A stretch of DNA of 64,000 nt from Bryopsis sp. KO-2023. Its lineage: Eukaryota; Chlorophyta; Ulvophyceae; Bryopsidales; Bryopsidaceae. Position 1 is the stretch's first letter. Every line of letters begins with the position of its first letter. The notes under the pieces are model-generated. The model did not search any database. It had not been told where the DNA came from and saw only the letters and a list, made by a program, of their open reading frames with translations. Below are positions 1 to 11,414 of the stretch, piece after piece. The translations under genes were made by a program, and so were the position numbers. The stretch lies in NCBI GenBank assembly GCA_030272585.1, contig BSYQ01000011.1, positions 1,302,001 to 1,366,000 on the forward strand, written 5' to 3'.

Positions 1-1220
1 ACCATCTTTTGTCTCGTTCCAGTTATTTGTGCCATTATCAGGCCAGGATCATCACTCAGCCCCACAGGCAGGAGCTAATCGATCTCAGGGTCCTCGCCAA
101 GGACTTACTGAAGGTCTTTTTTGTGAAGACACGGCAGAAACCCCAAGCGATCTTGTTTTATCGCGACGGAGTTTCGGAGGGAGAGCTGGCTCCTGAAATC
201 GAGGTCGAGGAATTGTACGAGTGGGTGTTCTTTTTATGTAGCTCCCTACTCTATATGATTAAAAAAAAAAACAAAAGTTTTGTTGCATGAGTATCAAGAA
301 CTCAGGCCGGTATGCGTGTCGAAAACAAAACAAAATAAAATGAACGAATGAAGGAAGGATCGATCTATATATATATTCTGCATGCATTTTTGTTAGTTTC
401 TTTGGTGGGTGGTGTTGTGTTTGTTCCTAACAAGCCTTCGTTATTTTTATTTCCCGGGAGTCTTTGTGCTGTTGATTTTTTTTATTGTGCTGGAAATATG
501 GACATGGAGTTTTCCTTTTGAGGAGAATAGGAATTTCCATCCCCCCCGCTCTGTAATTTCTGTGGTAGCCCCCGGGCTAAAAAAAATCAGCCAACTTTTC
601 GATCCGCCAGCTCCGTTCTGTGATTAAAAAAACACACACACGATTAAACAAAGTACGATACCGTGGTTTGGAGCCAGCGAGGATTGCTGTGTAATTATGG
701 TAGAACTGATTCCCCCCCCCATTACCAGAGTGTTGGTGGATAAAAACGGGTTCGGGAGCGATGGGCTGCAGCTGATGACTTATTGGACCAGCTTTTTGTA
801 CTGTCGATGAACAAGGTAAGAGATCAAGGGAATAAGTTACTGAAAATTTAAAATTTTGGAAATCATATGAAAACCGATGGCCTGAGTTTATGTATACATA
901 TACAGTTCACATATATATGGTGTTTTGCATACAAATTTTATGTATATGTGGTTTTTTCCATACATGCTTATTTGTACATATATGTTTGCAGGGGAAATAC
1001 CATTTCCACTTGAATTTTGGTGGGAATTTGACTTTAATGTTCCTTTTCTTTTTTGTTTTTCAGATCGGTGTCCTATGCACCCCCTGCCTATTATGCGCAT
1101 CTTGCAGCCCTGCAAGGCAAAATTCTGGTGCATGAGTCCACATTTGACGTGGATCAGGCTGAAGCGACCGAAAGAGCCATCATCAAGCCGCCAGTCCAGA
1201 ATACAATGTTTTTCGTTTGA
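1..1220 (+). pseudogene. Argonaute-family PIWI domain, 3' remnant
   Basis: Argonautes bind small RNAs and silence matching transcripts. Three PIWI blocks are visible in order. At 9-230 there is a block with the motif FYRDGVSEG. At 721-814 there is a block reading VLVDKNGFGSDGLQ followed by MTY. At 1064-1217 a block carries SVSYAPPAYYAHLAA and ends in the family-typical MFFV just before the stop at 1218-1220. The join 814/1064 uses a GT donor (gtaag) and a TTTTTCAG acceptor. The gene enters the window from the left, so the N-terminal, PAZ and MID parts are absent. The expected block between YRDGVSEG and the VLVD strand, with the catalytic KRHHTR region, is not found in 231-640. The 641-720 segment, which resembles the SHRGLQGT strand, is out of frame with the next block across a C9 run. 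An in-frame TGA at 807-809 falls where Argonautes have Cys before TRSVS. I read it as a decaying gene; a Sec codon is the less likely alternative. Confidence 0.75.
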
Positions 1221-1920
1221 TATATGTTTCAGTTTCAAATCATGATTACACACAAAGAAGCCGCAGTTTCAGTTTTCGGGGGTCGATTTTTTTTTGCATT
1301 TTTGTTTCAATGTGATTGGAGTAGAGGGGGGTGGGGGTCTTGAATAGGGACCTTGCATGAATGTGTGTGTGTGTGCGGGACGATGAGTTCTTGGTTTTTC
1401 CAGCGAACGTTTTTGTTTTGATAGAGTTGAGGAATCGGTCGAGTTTTTTTCTTCGCTCGAGAACTTTTGGTGTTTGTTTATCGACCAACAAGAGAGCGAG
1501 GGAGGGGGGGGGGGGTATCACTATGTGTATGTATGTTTTTGTGATGAAAAACCTTAACTCTCAACGTCTGGAGAAGAAAAAGTCTGAGAATATGCAGGCC
1601 GATGTGCTGATGTGCTGTTTTTGAGTGATCAAGGAAAGCGCAGCGAGGTCCCCCCGCTCAATGACTTGCCTTTTTCTCCTCCATGTGCCAGTGTTGTTGA
1701 CCTGCTGCAACAACAGCAATGTGCTGTTTTTCAATTAAACTACCCTCCAGTGTACTTGTCATAGGGGGGTGATTACAGTGAGCTGGTTGGTTGGTTGGTT
1801 GAAGAAATGGAAATGTAGGTGCAGTAAGTAGGTGCAGGGCTCAGCTGTTCATTTCCAGAAAGTATATACAACTGGGTGAAATCAATAATTTGCTTTTGAA
1901 ACGAACCAAGACCCAACAAA
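1221..1920. other. Intergenic, no gene seen
   Basis: Short open frames only, with TG-rich runs and GT-rich tracts. A GGTT microsatellite (three to four units) lies near 1785-1800. I see nothing with coding character. Confidence 0.5.
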
Positions 1921-4403
1921 CACTAGTAAAAAACACGCTAGAATACACAATTTCAAATTTGAACACAGTTTTGAATTGTGTATTTGTGTGTATTTGCGTG
2001 TAGCTTTCCGTTGCACCATGATTTCAGCAAGAAAAACTGTGTATCTGTGTGTATTTGTGTGTAGCTTTCCGTTTCACCATGATTTCGTGAAGACAAAATT
2101 GTGTATCTTGCTGGATAAGCCGTACTTTTCCTTGTCAGATCGCAAGCGTGATGTGATTGCGGGCCGAGGTTCCCAAGCGTCGGCGTTGGCGCTGGACGTG
2201 AGAAGAAGAAGCGCGGATGGAAGTGAGGATGTGCTCAGTTTGAGTGAACAGGTTGGGCGCAGTGCTGTGCTGTTGTACCGTGCTCTTCAGTTTTGTTTTT
2301 TTTAGAAGAGGAACGCGAGATCAAAAACGAAGCGCCCAACGCACGCGACCATGCTTACTGACGGGCGGGGGGGGGCCTACAACCGAGATCGAAACCCTGG
2401 GGTCGTCAGATTTAATCGCTGCCTTTCCTTGGTCGGAGTGTGCTTGGCTTGGTAAGAGTGTTGGACTCTTTTTCTGTATTTTCACACTACTTTTGTATTG
2501 GTATAAAAAAATTGGACTGGCAAAATTTGGGGCCACTTCAGGGGCCCAGGGAAATTGAAAAAAAAAATTCACACTGTTGTGCACCATAGCCTTACCTCAT
2601 TTTTCCTCAGATTCTGTTCTAATCAACTATTTTGGTGATGTTCACAACGTGATTCTTTACTTCCCAGCAATCTGTTTTTTGTATTTCAAGCTGAAAAAGA
2701 GGCCGCCCAGGCAACCAGCAGTCGAAAGGCAGGGAGTGAAAGTAGTGGGAAAATCACTAGTAAATGCCGAGTCAATACTCCTGTTTCCAATCCCCTTCTA
2801 TTCAAAAATTGGAGAAGCCCCCAAGAAATAGCCGCCATCATCCACTGGGATTCTAACACAAGTGAGCTTGTCGGTTGCTTCGTTGTCTGAGGTATGTTAT
2901 TCCTAATTGGTCAGTTGAAGAGATATATCTGTGTGTGAGAGACATTCATACAAGTCCCTTGTACACTTGGAATATTGTTTGATGTGAAATCTGCTGGGTT
3001 CAATAAAAAAAGCTTGCAAAAAGATTGATGCAGATGTCCTGCCTTTTTAGTCCTATTACGCAACGCAACTTTTTGCTGATCAGAGAATCCTTCCTGTAAA
3101 AAAGAAGTGTGGTGTGGTTTCTACCTACACTGCCAGTGAAAAGGTCGGTGAAAAGTGTCCCTAGAAAAAAAAATCAGCCCAACAATTCGGTTGGTCGTGT
3201 GATTGGCACAGAATCCTGGCCAATGCAAAATACCAGAGAACCTGTTGGACCTAGTTACTGTCCCAACCCTGGCTGCCACAGGCTGGGTTGGATGTACAAC
3301 TTACACTGCGACGCTTACTGTGGTGAGTAGAAGGAAAAGGTCTTCCCCCGACGTACGTTCACTATTCCCTTCGTCTTTTCCCCAAGGTTGCAGCTGTACT
3401 CACGCTATCCATTTGTGTTTGTGAATAGGTGGCGCCTCCAAGGCCAACTCAGTTCCGAATGACCCAGCTTGACAACTGTTGCATGGAGGATGAGAAGCCC
3501 CTCCCAGGCCGAAAGGAGGGAATCCCCTCCACCGACTCCAAAACATCCGGCCCTAGCACCGACTCCTTGGACGATCCCACCGTTTCGAGCTATGTCGATA
3601 ACACTGTTTGCTCTAGAAACCAATCAGCACCATGTTATGGGAAAACAGAAGAGGAGATAATGTGTGTGTGTGTGGAGGAGGGGGGCGGGGGGGATCATTG
3701 GCTGATATCTCCAATGACCCTGTTTGACAGCAAGTCCTTGCACAAGCTAGCTTGGCAAAGGAGGGCCTCCATATTCGAGCGATTAGAATCGCTCTGGAAG
3801 CTTTCTTATATATATCGAAGAGGCTTCTGTCTTAGAGGGTCATTGCAGTTTTGCCAGTTTCGCCTCTGTTGAGTGCTTTTGACTCAAAAAGTTTTGAGCA
3901 GGGGTGTTGTGGATCTTGTGAGTTGGGTGGTGGTGGTTTTTGGCTCTGGATTTAATCTTTGTAAATTGTTTTGAAAGAATATCTCCGGCTTCACTACAGA
4001 AATACACTATCTCAGTTGTCATACACATAAATACACACTTGAATACACAATTTCCCATGCCCAACAAATCTCCCGTTCACCTACACAGAAAGACACAATT
4101 AAATACACACTTTCGAGTGATCACCATATCTCCCGTCGCTGCACACAAGAATACACACTATAAATCCACATTTTCGTGGACACCAGCAGCATACACAATT
4201 TCCTGTAAATACACAGAGATACACAATTAAAACCCTTAGAATACACAATTAAATACACGAAAAGCGGTCAAGAATACACCATTTAAATTGTGTTACACAA
4301 TTGTTCAGATACACAATTTCCGAAAAATACACAACAAAACACAGTTTTTCGATATGAATACACACTTTAAAAAATGTGTTTTTTAGGCGTTTTTTTACTA
4401 GTG
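1921..4403 (+). mobile_element. Non-autonomous CACTA (EnSpm-like) transposon, copy 1
   Basis: The element begins CACTAGTAAAAAAC and ends GTTTTTTTACTAGTG, i.e. the CACTA...TAGTG termini of the EnSpm superfamily. It is flanked by the 3-bp target duplication AAA (1918-1920 and 4404-4406), the expected size for this superfamily. Subterminal regions are packed with variants of AATACACAATT and its reverse complement (1945-2105 and 4000-4380), as expected for transposase-binding subterminal repeats. A second copy lies at 49765-52132. No complete transposase is seen. Exon-like blocks are shared by both copies, for example 2691-2892, which ends before GTATG, and a Cys-rich block ending at the donor GTGAGT near 3323. 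In this copy the 2691-2892 block has a TGA near its end that copy 2 lacks. Confidence 0.85.
4000..4380. repeat. Subterminal ATACACAATT-type repeats of CACTA copy 1
   Basis: Many imperfect copies of AATACACAATT / AAATACACA in this right subterminal zone, mirrored as TTGTGTATTTGTGTGTATTT in the left zone at 1972-2105. Dense short subterminal repeats are typical of CACTA elements and probably bind transposase. Confidence 0.7.
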
Positions 4404-5271
4404 AAATACAATAGGCGAAAAGAGGCCAGAGTGCATTATTTTCGCCGCAAGCATATCTACTTGAAGTCGTGCGCCATGCGATGATCCCACATCAGTCGCC
4501 AATGAATGTTCGAATGGAACGACGAAAACAACGAAACATGCAGCTCACAAAACATTTTACGTGACACGTTGGCCGAGGTTTTGGAGATGGTTAGAAGACA
4601 ACCTACCCGCGTCTCTTGGCGCAGGGGACCCTTCGGGAGGTCCGCCCCCCTTTGCGTTGCCACGGGGGGGAAGGGGCTGGCTCGGAGACTCCGGTTTTGG
4701 AGCCGAGCCGGTGTCTCCTCAAAGGAATTGACGGCGGAATTGACGGTGGAGTTTTTTTTATCTTCGGATTTTTTCTCCTTTTTTTTTAACCTGAATTGAC
4801 AAAACGAAGCAGCAGGAGAATTTGACACCTTGACAAGTCCAGCGCGACCCAACTCGTTGGTTTTGGCTGGAATCGTTGTGCTCCCAACGATTGAATTCTA
4901 ATCCGTTTAATCACTGTGGGATTAAAATTGTGAGTTTTGAGTGATCCTTTAAGGCCGCTTTTTCTTATTTTTAAACCAATCGACAGTCATACAACAACAG
5001 AAAACCCCGGCTCAACACACCAGAACTAGAAAAAGCTGACCTTAAGAGTAGACAGCTACAATTGTGCATTTGATTCTGAAAAAAAAGTGGATGCAATGTG
5101 TTACTATACCACAGTCAGTCAGCTGGGAAAAATGAGTTAGCTTTTATGGAAGGTTGCCCCAGGGCTCTCCAAATACAAACCAAAGAGAACCTCCTCCCCC
5201 CCAAAAAAGAAAAAGAGTGCAAATGCTTGAGGATGTTCCCCCCTTCCTCAAGGTGTATTTTCTTATCAATC
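4404..5271. other. Spacer between CACTA copy 1 and the retrotransposon
   Basis: No convincing gene. Contains the SSU-rRNA-like word at 4718-4734 and GC-rich sequence at 4600-4740 in an otherwise AT-rich stretch. Confidence 0.4.
4718..4746 (+). other. SSU rRNA-like universal motif, possible rRNA scrap
   Basis: CTCAAAGGAATTGACGG (17 nt) equals the near-universal small-subunit rRNA word used as a primer site, and GGAATTGACGG is directly repeated right after it. The upstream 120 bases are GC-rich and unlike their surroundings, but I cannot align them to any SSU rRNA. It may be a tiny inserted rRNA scrap or chance. Confidence 0.2.
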
Positions 5272-5467
5272 TGTTGAATACACTCGTTCGCAACAGCGAT
5301 ACCGAGTGGTGAAACGGCCGCCAAAGAACGCTTTACACAATGTAAGCAAAATAAAAACGACCATACACCCAACCACCTTCTTCCTTAAATCTCTTCCTTT
5401 TCCTCCGAGTCTTCCCAACTAAACCCCATGACCGACTCAGTTCTGATCCCGTTTACTGTATTCCACA
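5272..5467 (-). repeat. LTR of the retrotransposon (3' LTR in element sense)
   Basis: 196 bp, TGTTGAATACAC at the left and ATTCCACA at the right, repeated directly at 16874-17069. Flanked on the outside by the target duplication AATC. Confidence 0.92.
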
Positions 5468-5501
5468 CGCTTTCCTGCGCCTCCGAAAGAAGTCGTTGCC
5501 C

Positions 5502-8267
5502 TCAGTCAAAAAAATGCGTGAGCTGATTACTGTGTGCCACCAAATAAGGCTTTCGACCACGCTTTACCTCATGAGTCAGCGGGAGGAGCTTATAGCGGCG
5601 TCCAGACAACAACTGTGAGATCACATAGGGCCCTTTCCAAAGAGGGAGAAATTTATTTTGAGGTGTAGCATCCCTGGTTCCATCCAATAATAACACCCGT
5701 TCCCCTAAATAGTGATGATGCAGTTTCAGGCGTTTACCCTTGTTGTATGTCTGTCGCGCCTCCTGACCCCGTTGTTTCGCCTCACACCACTGCTGCTCCG
5801 TTCCTTCCCAAAGCGCGTCAGGTACAAACCGAGTGACGCGATGGCGTGCCCCATTGACGGCTTTCACTGCCTCGGGTACCAACGACGTCCAGGAACAGTG
5901 ACGATCGAACATCATGCGACGAAGACGAGTGAGCAAGGATTGCTGAAATCGCTCGATTAGTCCATTGGCACGATGGTGGTGAGGAGGAATGCGCAACATG
6001 GTGATGCGCGAATCCTGGAGCCACTTGCGCATTCGAGCAGAGTGGAAATAGGAAGCACCATCACAGACGATGGTATCTGGGCGACCCCGACGCTTGTTCC
6101 ACATTTCCAGGACATCCAAAATCGAGGAGGTATCGGCCGCCAAAACACCGTGCGCGAAGCCCACACGCGAAACGTGGTCGACGATGCAAACCAGGTACTT
6201 TTCACCCCTGTGACCCGGCTCTAGAGGCCCAACCACATCGATACTGATGGCGTGGCCGGGCTTTGTAGCACGAGGGCAAATGTCGCCCAACGGCTCTTTT
6301 TCTTTCGGTTGTGCGAAAAACTGGCATGTTGCACAACGCTTGACGACTTCGCAAACGTCACTGTAAGTCACCTGTAGATGGCGTTGACGAACTTGATCCC
6401 ATAACTTCTGTGCCCCCCAGTGCTCCGAGGCGTGGAGACGACGCACCACCGCCAGATGCGCTGCAAAGTTCTGCTCCTGCTCGCCTTCCACTCGGATCCC
6501 CTCCGCCACTGCAGAATTCGTTTCAGAGTAAAACGCAGCAGTGTGAGAATCAGGTGATGATGACATCAGTGGATTTGGTAATGCTCGCCCTGCGTTTGGC
6601 AAAAGCGAAACCTCCTGTGGTGGTACGACATTCTCGGTAATCGTTGTAGGCGCCTGGGGTTCTGTATCCAAAGGAATAACCGTGGGAGCCAGAGGTGGGG
6701 AGCAGCTAGCTGGAGGCAAGGGTGGCTCGGAATCCGGGGCGACGCAGCGCGCGTTGGGTCGGCGGTACCAGCGAGACAATGCGTCGGCCCAATGGTTGTC
6801 TTCGCCTGGGATGAAGCGAATCGTCAGCCGACCAGGGATCGGGAAGTTGGCAGCCATCCAAGTAGCAAGGCGGGCGACCCGCACATCTTCGGTAAGTGTC
6901 TTGTACGAGGCCCCCAACAGCTTGTGCAGAGAGGACTCCGAATCAGTCAGCAGGGTGAGCTTGCTTCCTTTCACCAGGCTGGAAATGTTTTTCAAAGCCC
7001 AGACAATTGCCCCCAATTCTCCCAAAAATGAACTGTCAGGACTGTTAGAAATCTGTCGACTGTTGATGGCCACCACCCTCCCTGCTGAGGGGTGACCATC
7101 ATATAAGATATACCCAGCACCTTGGCCACTCCAATCAGTATGCAAATAGTATTCACTGGATGGCCTGGGTGAGTGAATGTGTCGTGTGTGTTGTAGGATC
7201 TGACCCCAAGCTGCCTTGACCACCCTCTGCAGCTCAGCCTGGGAAGCCCCCTTCGGAAGGGCCATCAAGGGCCTGAGGATCTCTGTCAAGCCAGGAGTGA
7301 CCGGGCGGCAGATGTTCATGATGCCCATGAACTTGCGGACATCCCTCACCGATTCCATAGAAGGTAAATTGGCCAACTGAGCGTTGATGTACGCATCCAA
7401 AGAAATGCCTTGGCCAGAAATTGAAAAACCAAGGAAAATCAGCTCCGCTTTGGAAATTTGTGCTTTTGTTTTGCTCACTGTCAGCCCATTAGCCAATAAC
7501 ACCTCCAGAACTGCCTTCAGGTTGCGATCATGGTCTGCAGCCCCCTGCCCACCGATAATAATATCATCAACGAAGTTGCGCCCTTCTGTGGGCTGCAGGA
7601 TTTTGGCCAAACGGTCATGCAGGAGGCCAGGCGAGCACACCCAGCCTTGAGGGAGACGCTGATACACAAAGGTACCGTGAGGGGTCTCAAAACCAAACAA
7701 CCTTTCCAAGGCCGAACAGATTGGCATCTGAAAGAAGGATTGATTGAGGTCAAGAATGGTAAACCGGTCCCAGTGGCTAGGCAGCCCCCGAATAGTTTCC
7801 ATCACATTTATATTGTCGCTGCCCCAAGATTCACTGTAGGAATTAACCCAGCGAAAGTCCACGGTCTTACGGACAGCCCCAGATTTCTTTCGAATAAACA
7901 AGCATGGGCTGATAACTGCCCGCTCTTGGGGGCGTAAGGGGCGAATGACCCCATCTTTTTCCAGTGTACCCAACAGCTCCTGTATCTCTGTGCTGTCCAC
8001 CTGTGTAGGAAGTAAACGGCTGCCATTGTGCTGGAGGGGAATATGCTCATATGGAATACGCCAAGAAATCTCCCGATGACACACTTGCAGTGCCTGAGTT
8101 GGGGAGGTGTGAGACTGGGAGAGACTGGAGGTGAAGACATCGGGATAGGCTGCAAACCAAGAGGAATCCTGGGAGGCCCCCACTGTTGCATTGGGGGCAG
8201 AAGAGGTAGAGGAGGAGGATGCCGACTGAGGAGAGCAGTGACTACTCGACTGAAAGGTGGCAAGCAT
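5502..8267 (-). mobile_element. Retrotransposon pol region: RT, RNase H, integrase
   Basis: A 921-codon open region. Reverse transcriptase is in the first third, with a FVDD active-site box of the YxDD type. An RNase H follows (TDWSGQGAG near the middle; SLHKLL and WADALSRW further on). The integrase has an HHCC-type zinc region (H...H...CATC), a DDE core and a C-terminal part. Its upstream end sits at the nested hAT insertion, so the apparent start is an accident of that insertion and not a native start. Confidence 0.85.
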
Positions 8268-8387
8268 ACTAGGGATATGATAGGTAATAATCGGCCTGCT
8301 GTAAACAGGTCTAAACGGGGTCGGATCGGACTCTGGTTTTCACGAACGTGTGTTTTGGAGTGATACAAAAAAAGTCGGTTTTTTTTT

Positions 8388-8640
8388 TTTTTTTCAAAAC
8401 CGATCATGATCGGCGTCGATCATCGGTGATCGGTGTTTTGATCGGACCGATTAATCGGGATCGGCGACCGATCCGATCACAAAACGTCATCGGCCGATCA
8501 CGATCCCGATCCGATCAAGGCGTGGGGCTGTGATCGGAATAGTCGGCCGATCAAAGTCGGCGTGTTTTCTTTGATCGGTGCAGTGATCGGGGTGTGCCGA
8601 TCATGATCGGTGTGAAAGGCGCAATGTCGGTCACATCATT
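8388..8640. repeat. Left subterminal GATCGG repeats of the hAT element
   Basis: More than a dozen overlapping GATCGG / CCGATC words in both orientations, many as GATCATGATCGG or CCGATCACGATC. The same words fill the right end at 14100-14440. Such clusters are usual binding sites for hAT transposases. Confidence 0.8.
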
Positions 8641-8903
8641 CAAAATCGGTTGTGTGGGTCTGATGCCGACTTGCGATCCGACTACCCGTGTTCACTGACA
8701 CACCGATGACTCAGATGTGACGTCCAGCGCAAAACTGCCTCCAATATATGTCGAGCCTCGAGGCGTTTGGGCCACCTTCTTTTCTCGTGTTATGCTTGGA
8801 CTTGTCTCTGTTTGCATATTGCGGTCCCTGTTTCGGTCCCTGTTTTTGTCCCGGTTTCGGTCCCTTTACCCCAGGTCCTGTTTTTTTTCTCTCGGTTTCT
8901 GAA

Positions 8904-10537
8904 ATGGTCGACGCGTTCCCTGCTATTCGGTACGCCCGGGAGCTTAACAGCCTCGGTGGCGCGATTCCTCCCGCGGTGGGAAAAGAACCTGCCGACGCGC
9001 GGCAGAGAATCTATGGCTGCGTCCGGTCCCTGCGTCGGTTTTTCGGATTGGAACGGGTAAGTATCGTTGTCGCGGTTTCTGTTGGTGCTGCTGTTGGTGT
9101 CTGTCCGGAAACAGATTTCTTGTTTGCTTGGTTGTGTAGGTTCCGTTCCTGAAGGTTTGCAGTACTCTCGGATCCGGTTATCTGCAAGCTGCGATGAACA
9201 ACGACCCGTACCTGCCCAGACTCGTGGACCGTTTGCTGGTGTACCTGGAGCAAGGCCCACCCGGAATCGTGAGAGAGGGTTACCAGAACCTGGCTTCGGA
9301 TACGCATCGGGTGATATCGGTTAAAACAGGTGAGTTAAATCAGTTGAATATCTGATGCTGCGGTTGTTTTATTGTTTTTTTCCTGTTAGGGTAACAAGTT
9401 GTTGTGTATGGAGCAGGAGTGCTCACAGGATATTGCCTGGAACAGAACCTGGCTCAGCTAGAAGTTGAGGTCCAGAATATGATAGTAATCTCGGATCAGA
9501 TTGCTGCAGACTTCTCGATTCCATTACCACCAGCACCAGCACCAGCACCAGCACCAGCACCAGCACCAGCACCAGCACCAGCAGCACCACCAGCAGCACC
9601 ACCCATGCCATCTGGATCAGGATCCTCAGCGCCAGCAGCAGCACCACCGGTTGGATCAGGGTCAGGAATGGCACCACCAGCAGCATCGTATGAACCGGCC
9701 CCATCAGGACCTGGCTCATTCATCAAGGTGGAGCCTGTGGAACACTGGGGAGACGATGACAGCGAAGTGGAGCTGATTGGGGAGTTCCGACCTCAACCAG
9801 GGCGTGGATCCTGTGCGGAATATGAAGATGGAGAGTACCCAGATTCAGGATATGGATCGGGGTTTGGATCAGGGTTTGGATCGGGGTCAGGACTTGGGTC
9901 AGGATCAAGGCCTGGATCAGGATTCGGAAACGAACCTCTCAGAAGTGGTGGCAGGGGTCCCCAACCTAACTTTGAACAGATGCGGGCCCAGATGCACGCA
10001 CACAGGCAGGACCAGAGTGAGCCCCAGAGGTACCCAGTAGAAACCCCGTTCCCGAGAGATTTTGATGGCTTCTCCTGTCAAACGGATCAGCGCGGTAGAG
10101 CCGTGCCCAGAAGGTGCCCAGTACAACAGGACCAGATCCAATTATCGGATGAGGAGCGGGTTCAGCTGCGGTTGGAGGACATGGAGCTCAGGACCAGGTA
10201 CACCTTCAACGGAGATTATAAAATCCAATTCCCCATCAGCTTCCGGTCGATGGTCCACCTGGTACAGTTCCTCCAAAACGTGGCCCTGGAAAACTCGTGG
10301 ATTCTCCACAGAATAAAGGAAGCATTATATATCCATGGCATTGTCATATCAGACACTAAAGTTTACAGGAGAACCGGAAGAGGGGGGTTGGACGGTTTCA
10401 GGCGTCATTCAGGGAACTCGGGCACAGTGTTCAGCGTTAGAGAATGGAATGATGCACTGGTGGAAGAAATCGATGTTGTAGAGGAGCAGGAGCAGGACCA
10501 GGATCAGCAGCACCATGGGGGTGGGTTTGAAGGGTAG
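8904..10537 (+). CDS. Second gene of the hAT element, unknown function
   Basis: Model: 8904-9056, 9140-9329, 9399-10537, about 493 aa. The first intron has GTAAGT...TGTAG and the second GTGAGT...AACAAG; reading phase is kept (0 then 1). The first two exons encode a compact basic/helical region with no family I recognise. Exon 3 begins with about 40 ordinary residues, then a Pro-Ala run ((PA)n at 9525-9600), a PSGSGSSA-type linker, and a Gly-Ser run of GSGFGSGF type near 9850-9930. A more ordinary C-terminal domain (about 10120-10480) has a conserved-looking core. It ends in a Glu/Gln-rich tail. The start ATG at 8904 is the first in frame after a T-rich stretch; 8748 is an in-frame alternative. 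It faces the transposase tail to tail. It may be an accessory protein of the element or a captured host gene. Confidence 0.65.
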
Positions 10538-10845
10538 GAATGTGATGATTGTCCAGAGTTTGACAATGGAATGGTGCACTGGTGGGAGAAATCGATTTTG
10601 TAGAGGAGCAGGATCAGGATCAGCTTTGCTGGGTAGGAATGTGATGATTTGTGATGACTGAGTGGATGTGGATGAAAGAACGAAATGGTACACTGCTCTG
10701 GTGGAGGATATCGAGTTTTCAGGAAGCAGTATTGGGATCAGGATCAGGACTCAGTGGATCAGTGACTCAGTGGATGATGATGAACGGTTTCCGGACTCAG
10801 TGAAATGTAAAACCGTTTGTGGATGATGTTCACCCCGAGGGAGAC

Positions 10846-11357
10846 TACGGAAAACTGGAACAGATCCAGGTTGCATGTTGAAAAACTGCCTGTTAAAAAA
10901 AGGAAAAACCAAGACTGACCCCTCCACAAAAACCCCTGCCAAACCATGGAATCTGGAACAGATCCAGGTTGCATGTTAAAAAACTGCCTGTTAAAAAACG
11001 GAAAAACCAAGACTGACCCCTCCACAAAAACCCCTGCCAAACCATGGAATCTGGAACAGATCCAGGTTGCATGTTAAAAAACTGCCTGTTAAAAAACGGA
11101 AAAACCAAGACTGAACCCTCCACAAAAACCCCTGCCAAACCATGGAATCTGGAACAGATCCAGGTTGCATGTTAAAAAACTGCCTGTTAAAAAACGGAAA
11201 AACCAAGACTGAACCCTCCACAAAAACCCCTGCCAAACCATGGAATCTGGAACAGATCCAGGTTGCATGTTAAAAAACTGCCTGTTAAAAAACGGAAAAA
11301 CCAAGACTGAACCCTCCACAAAAACCCCTGCCAAACCATGGAATCTGGAACAGATCC
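10846..11357 (+). repeat. 98-bp tandem repeat, about 5 copies
   Basis: Units start with CCATGGAATCTGGAACAGAT at 10944, 11042, 11140, 11238 and 11336 (the last partial), with a diverged unit before 10944. Copies differ by only a few bases. It sits between the 3' ends of the two convergent genes of the hAT element and may hold duplicated 3' sequence. There are no spacers, so it is not a CRISPR-like array. Confidence 0.9.
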
Positions 11358-11414
11358 AATTTGCATCAGAAACAGATTCAGATCCAGGTTGCAGAAAAAA
11401 AGAAGGGAACCACA

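Noticed and set aside
9501-9776. His/Gln-rich frame over the PA repeat of the hAT second gene
   Set aside because: Other-frame reading of the same CAGCAC-type repeat; the frame that joins exons 1 and 2 reads Pro-Ala.
10846-11357. CRISPR-like array
   Set aside because: Units abut without variable spacers, and the context is eukaryotic transposon DNA. It is a plain tandem repeat.
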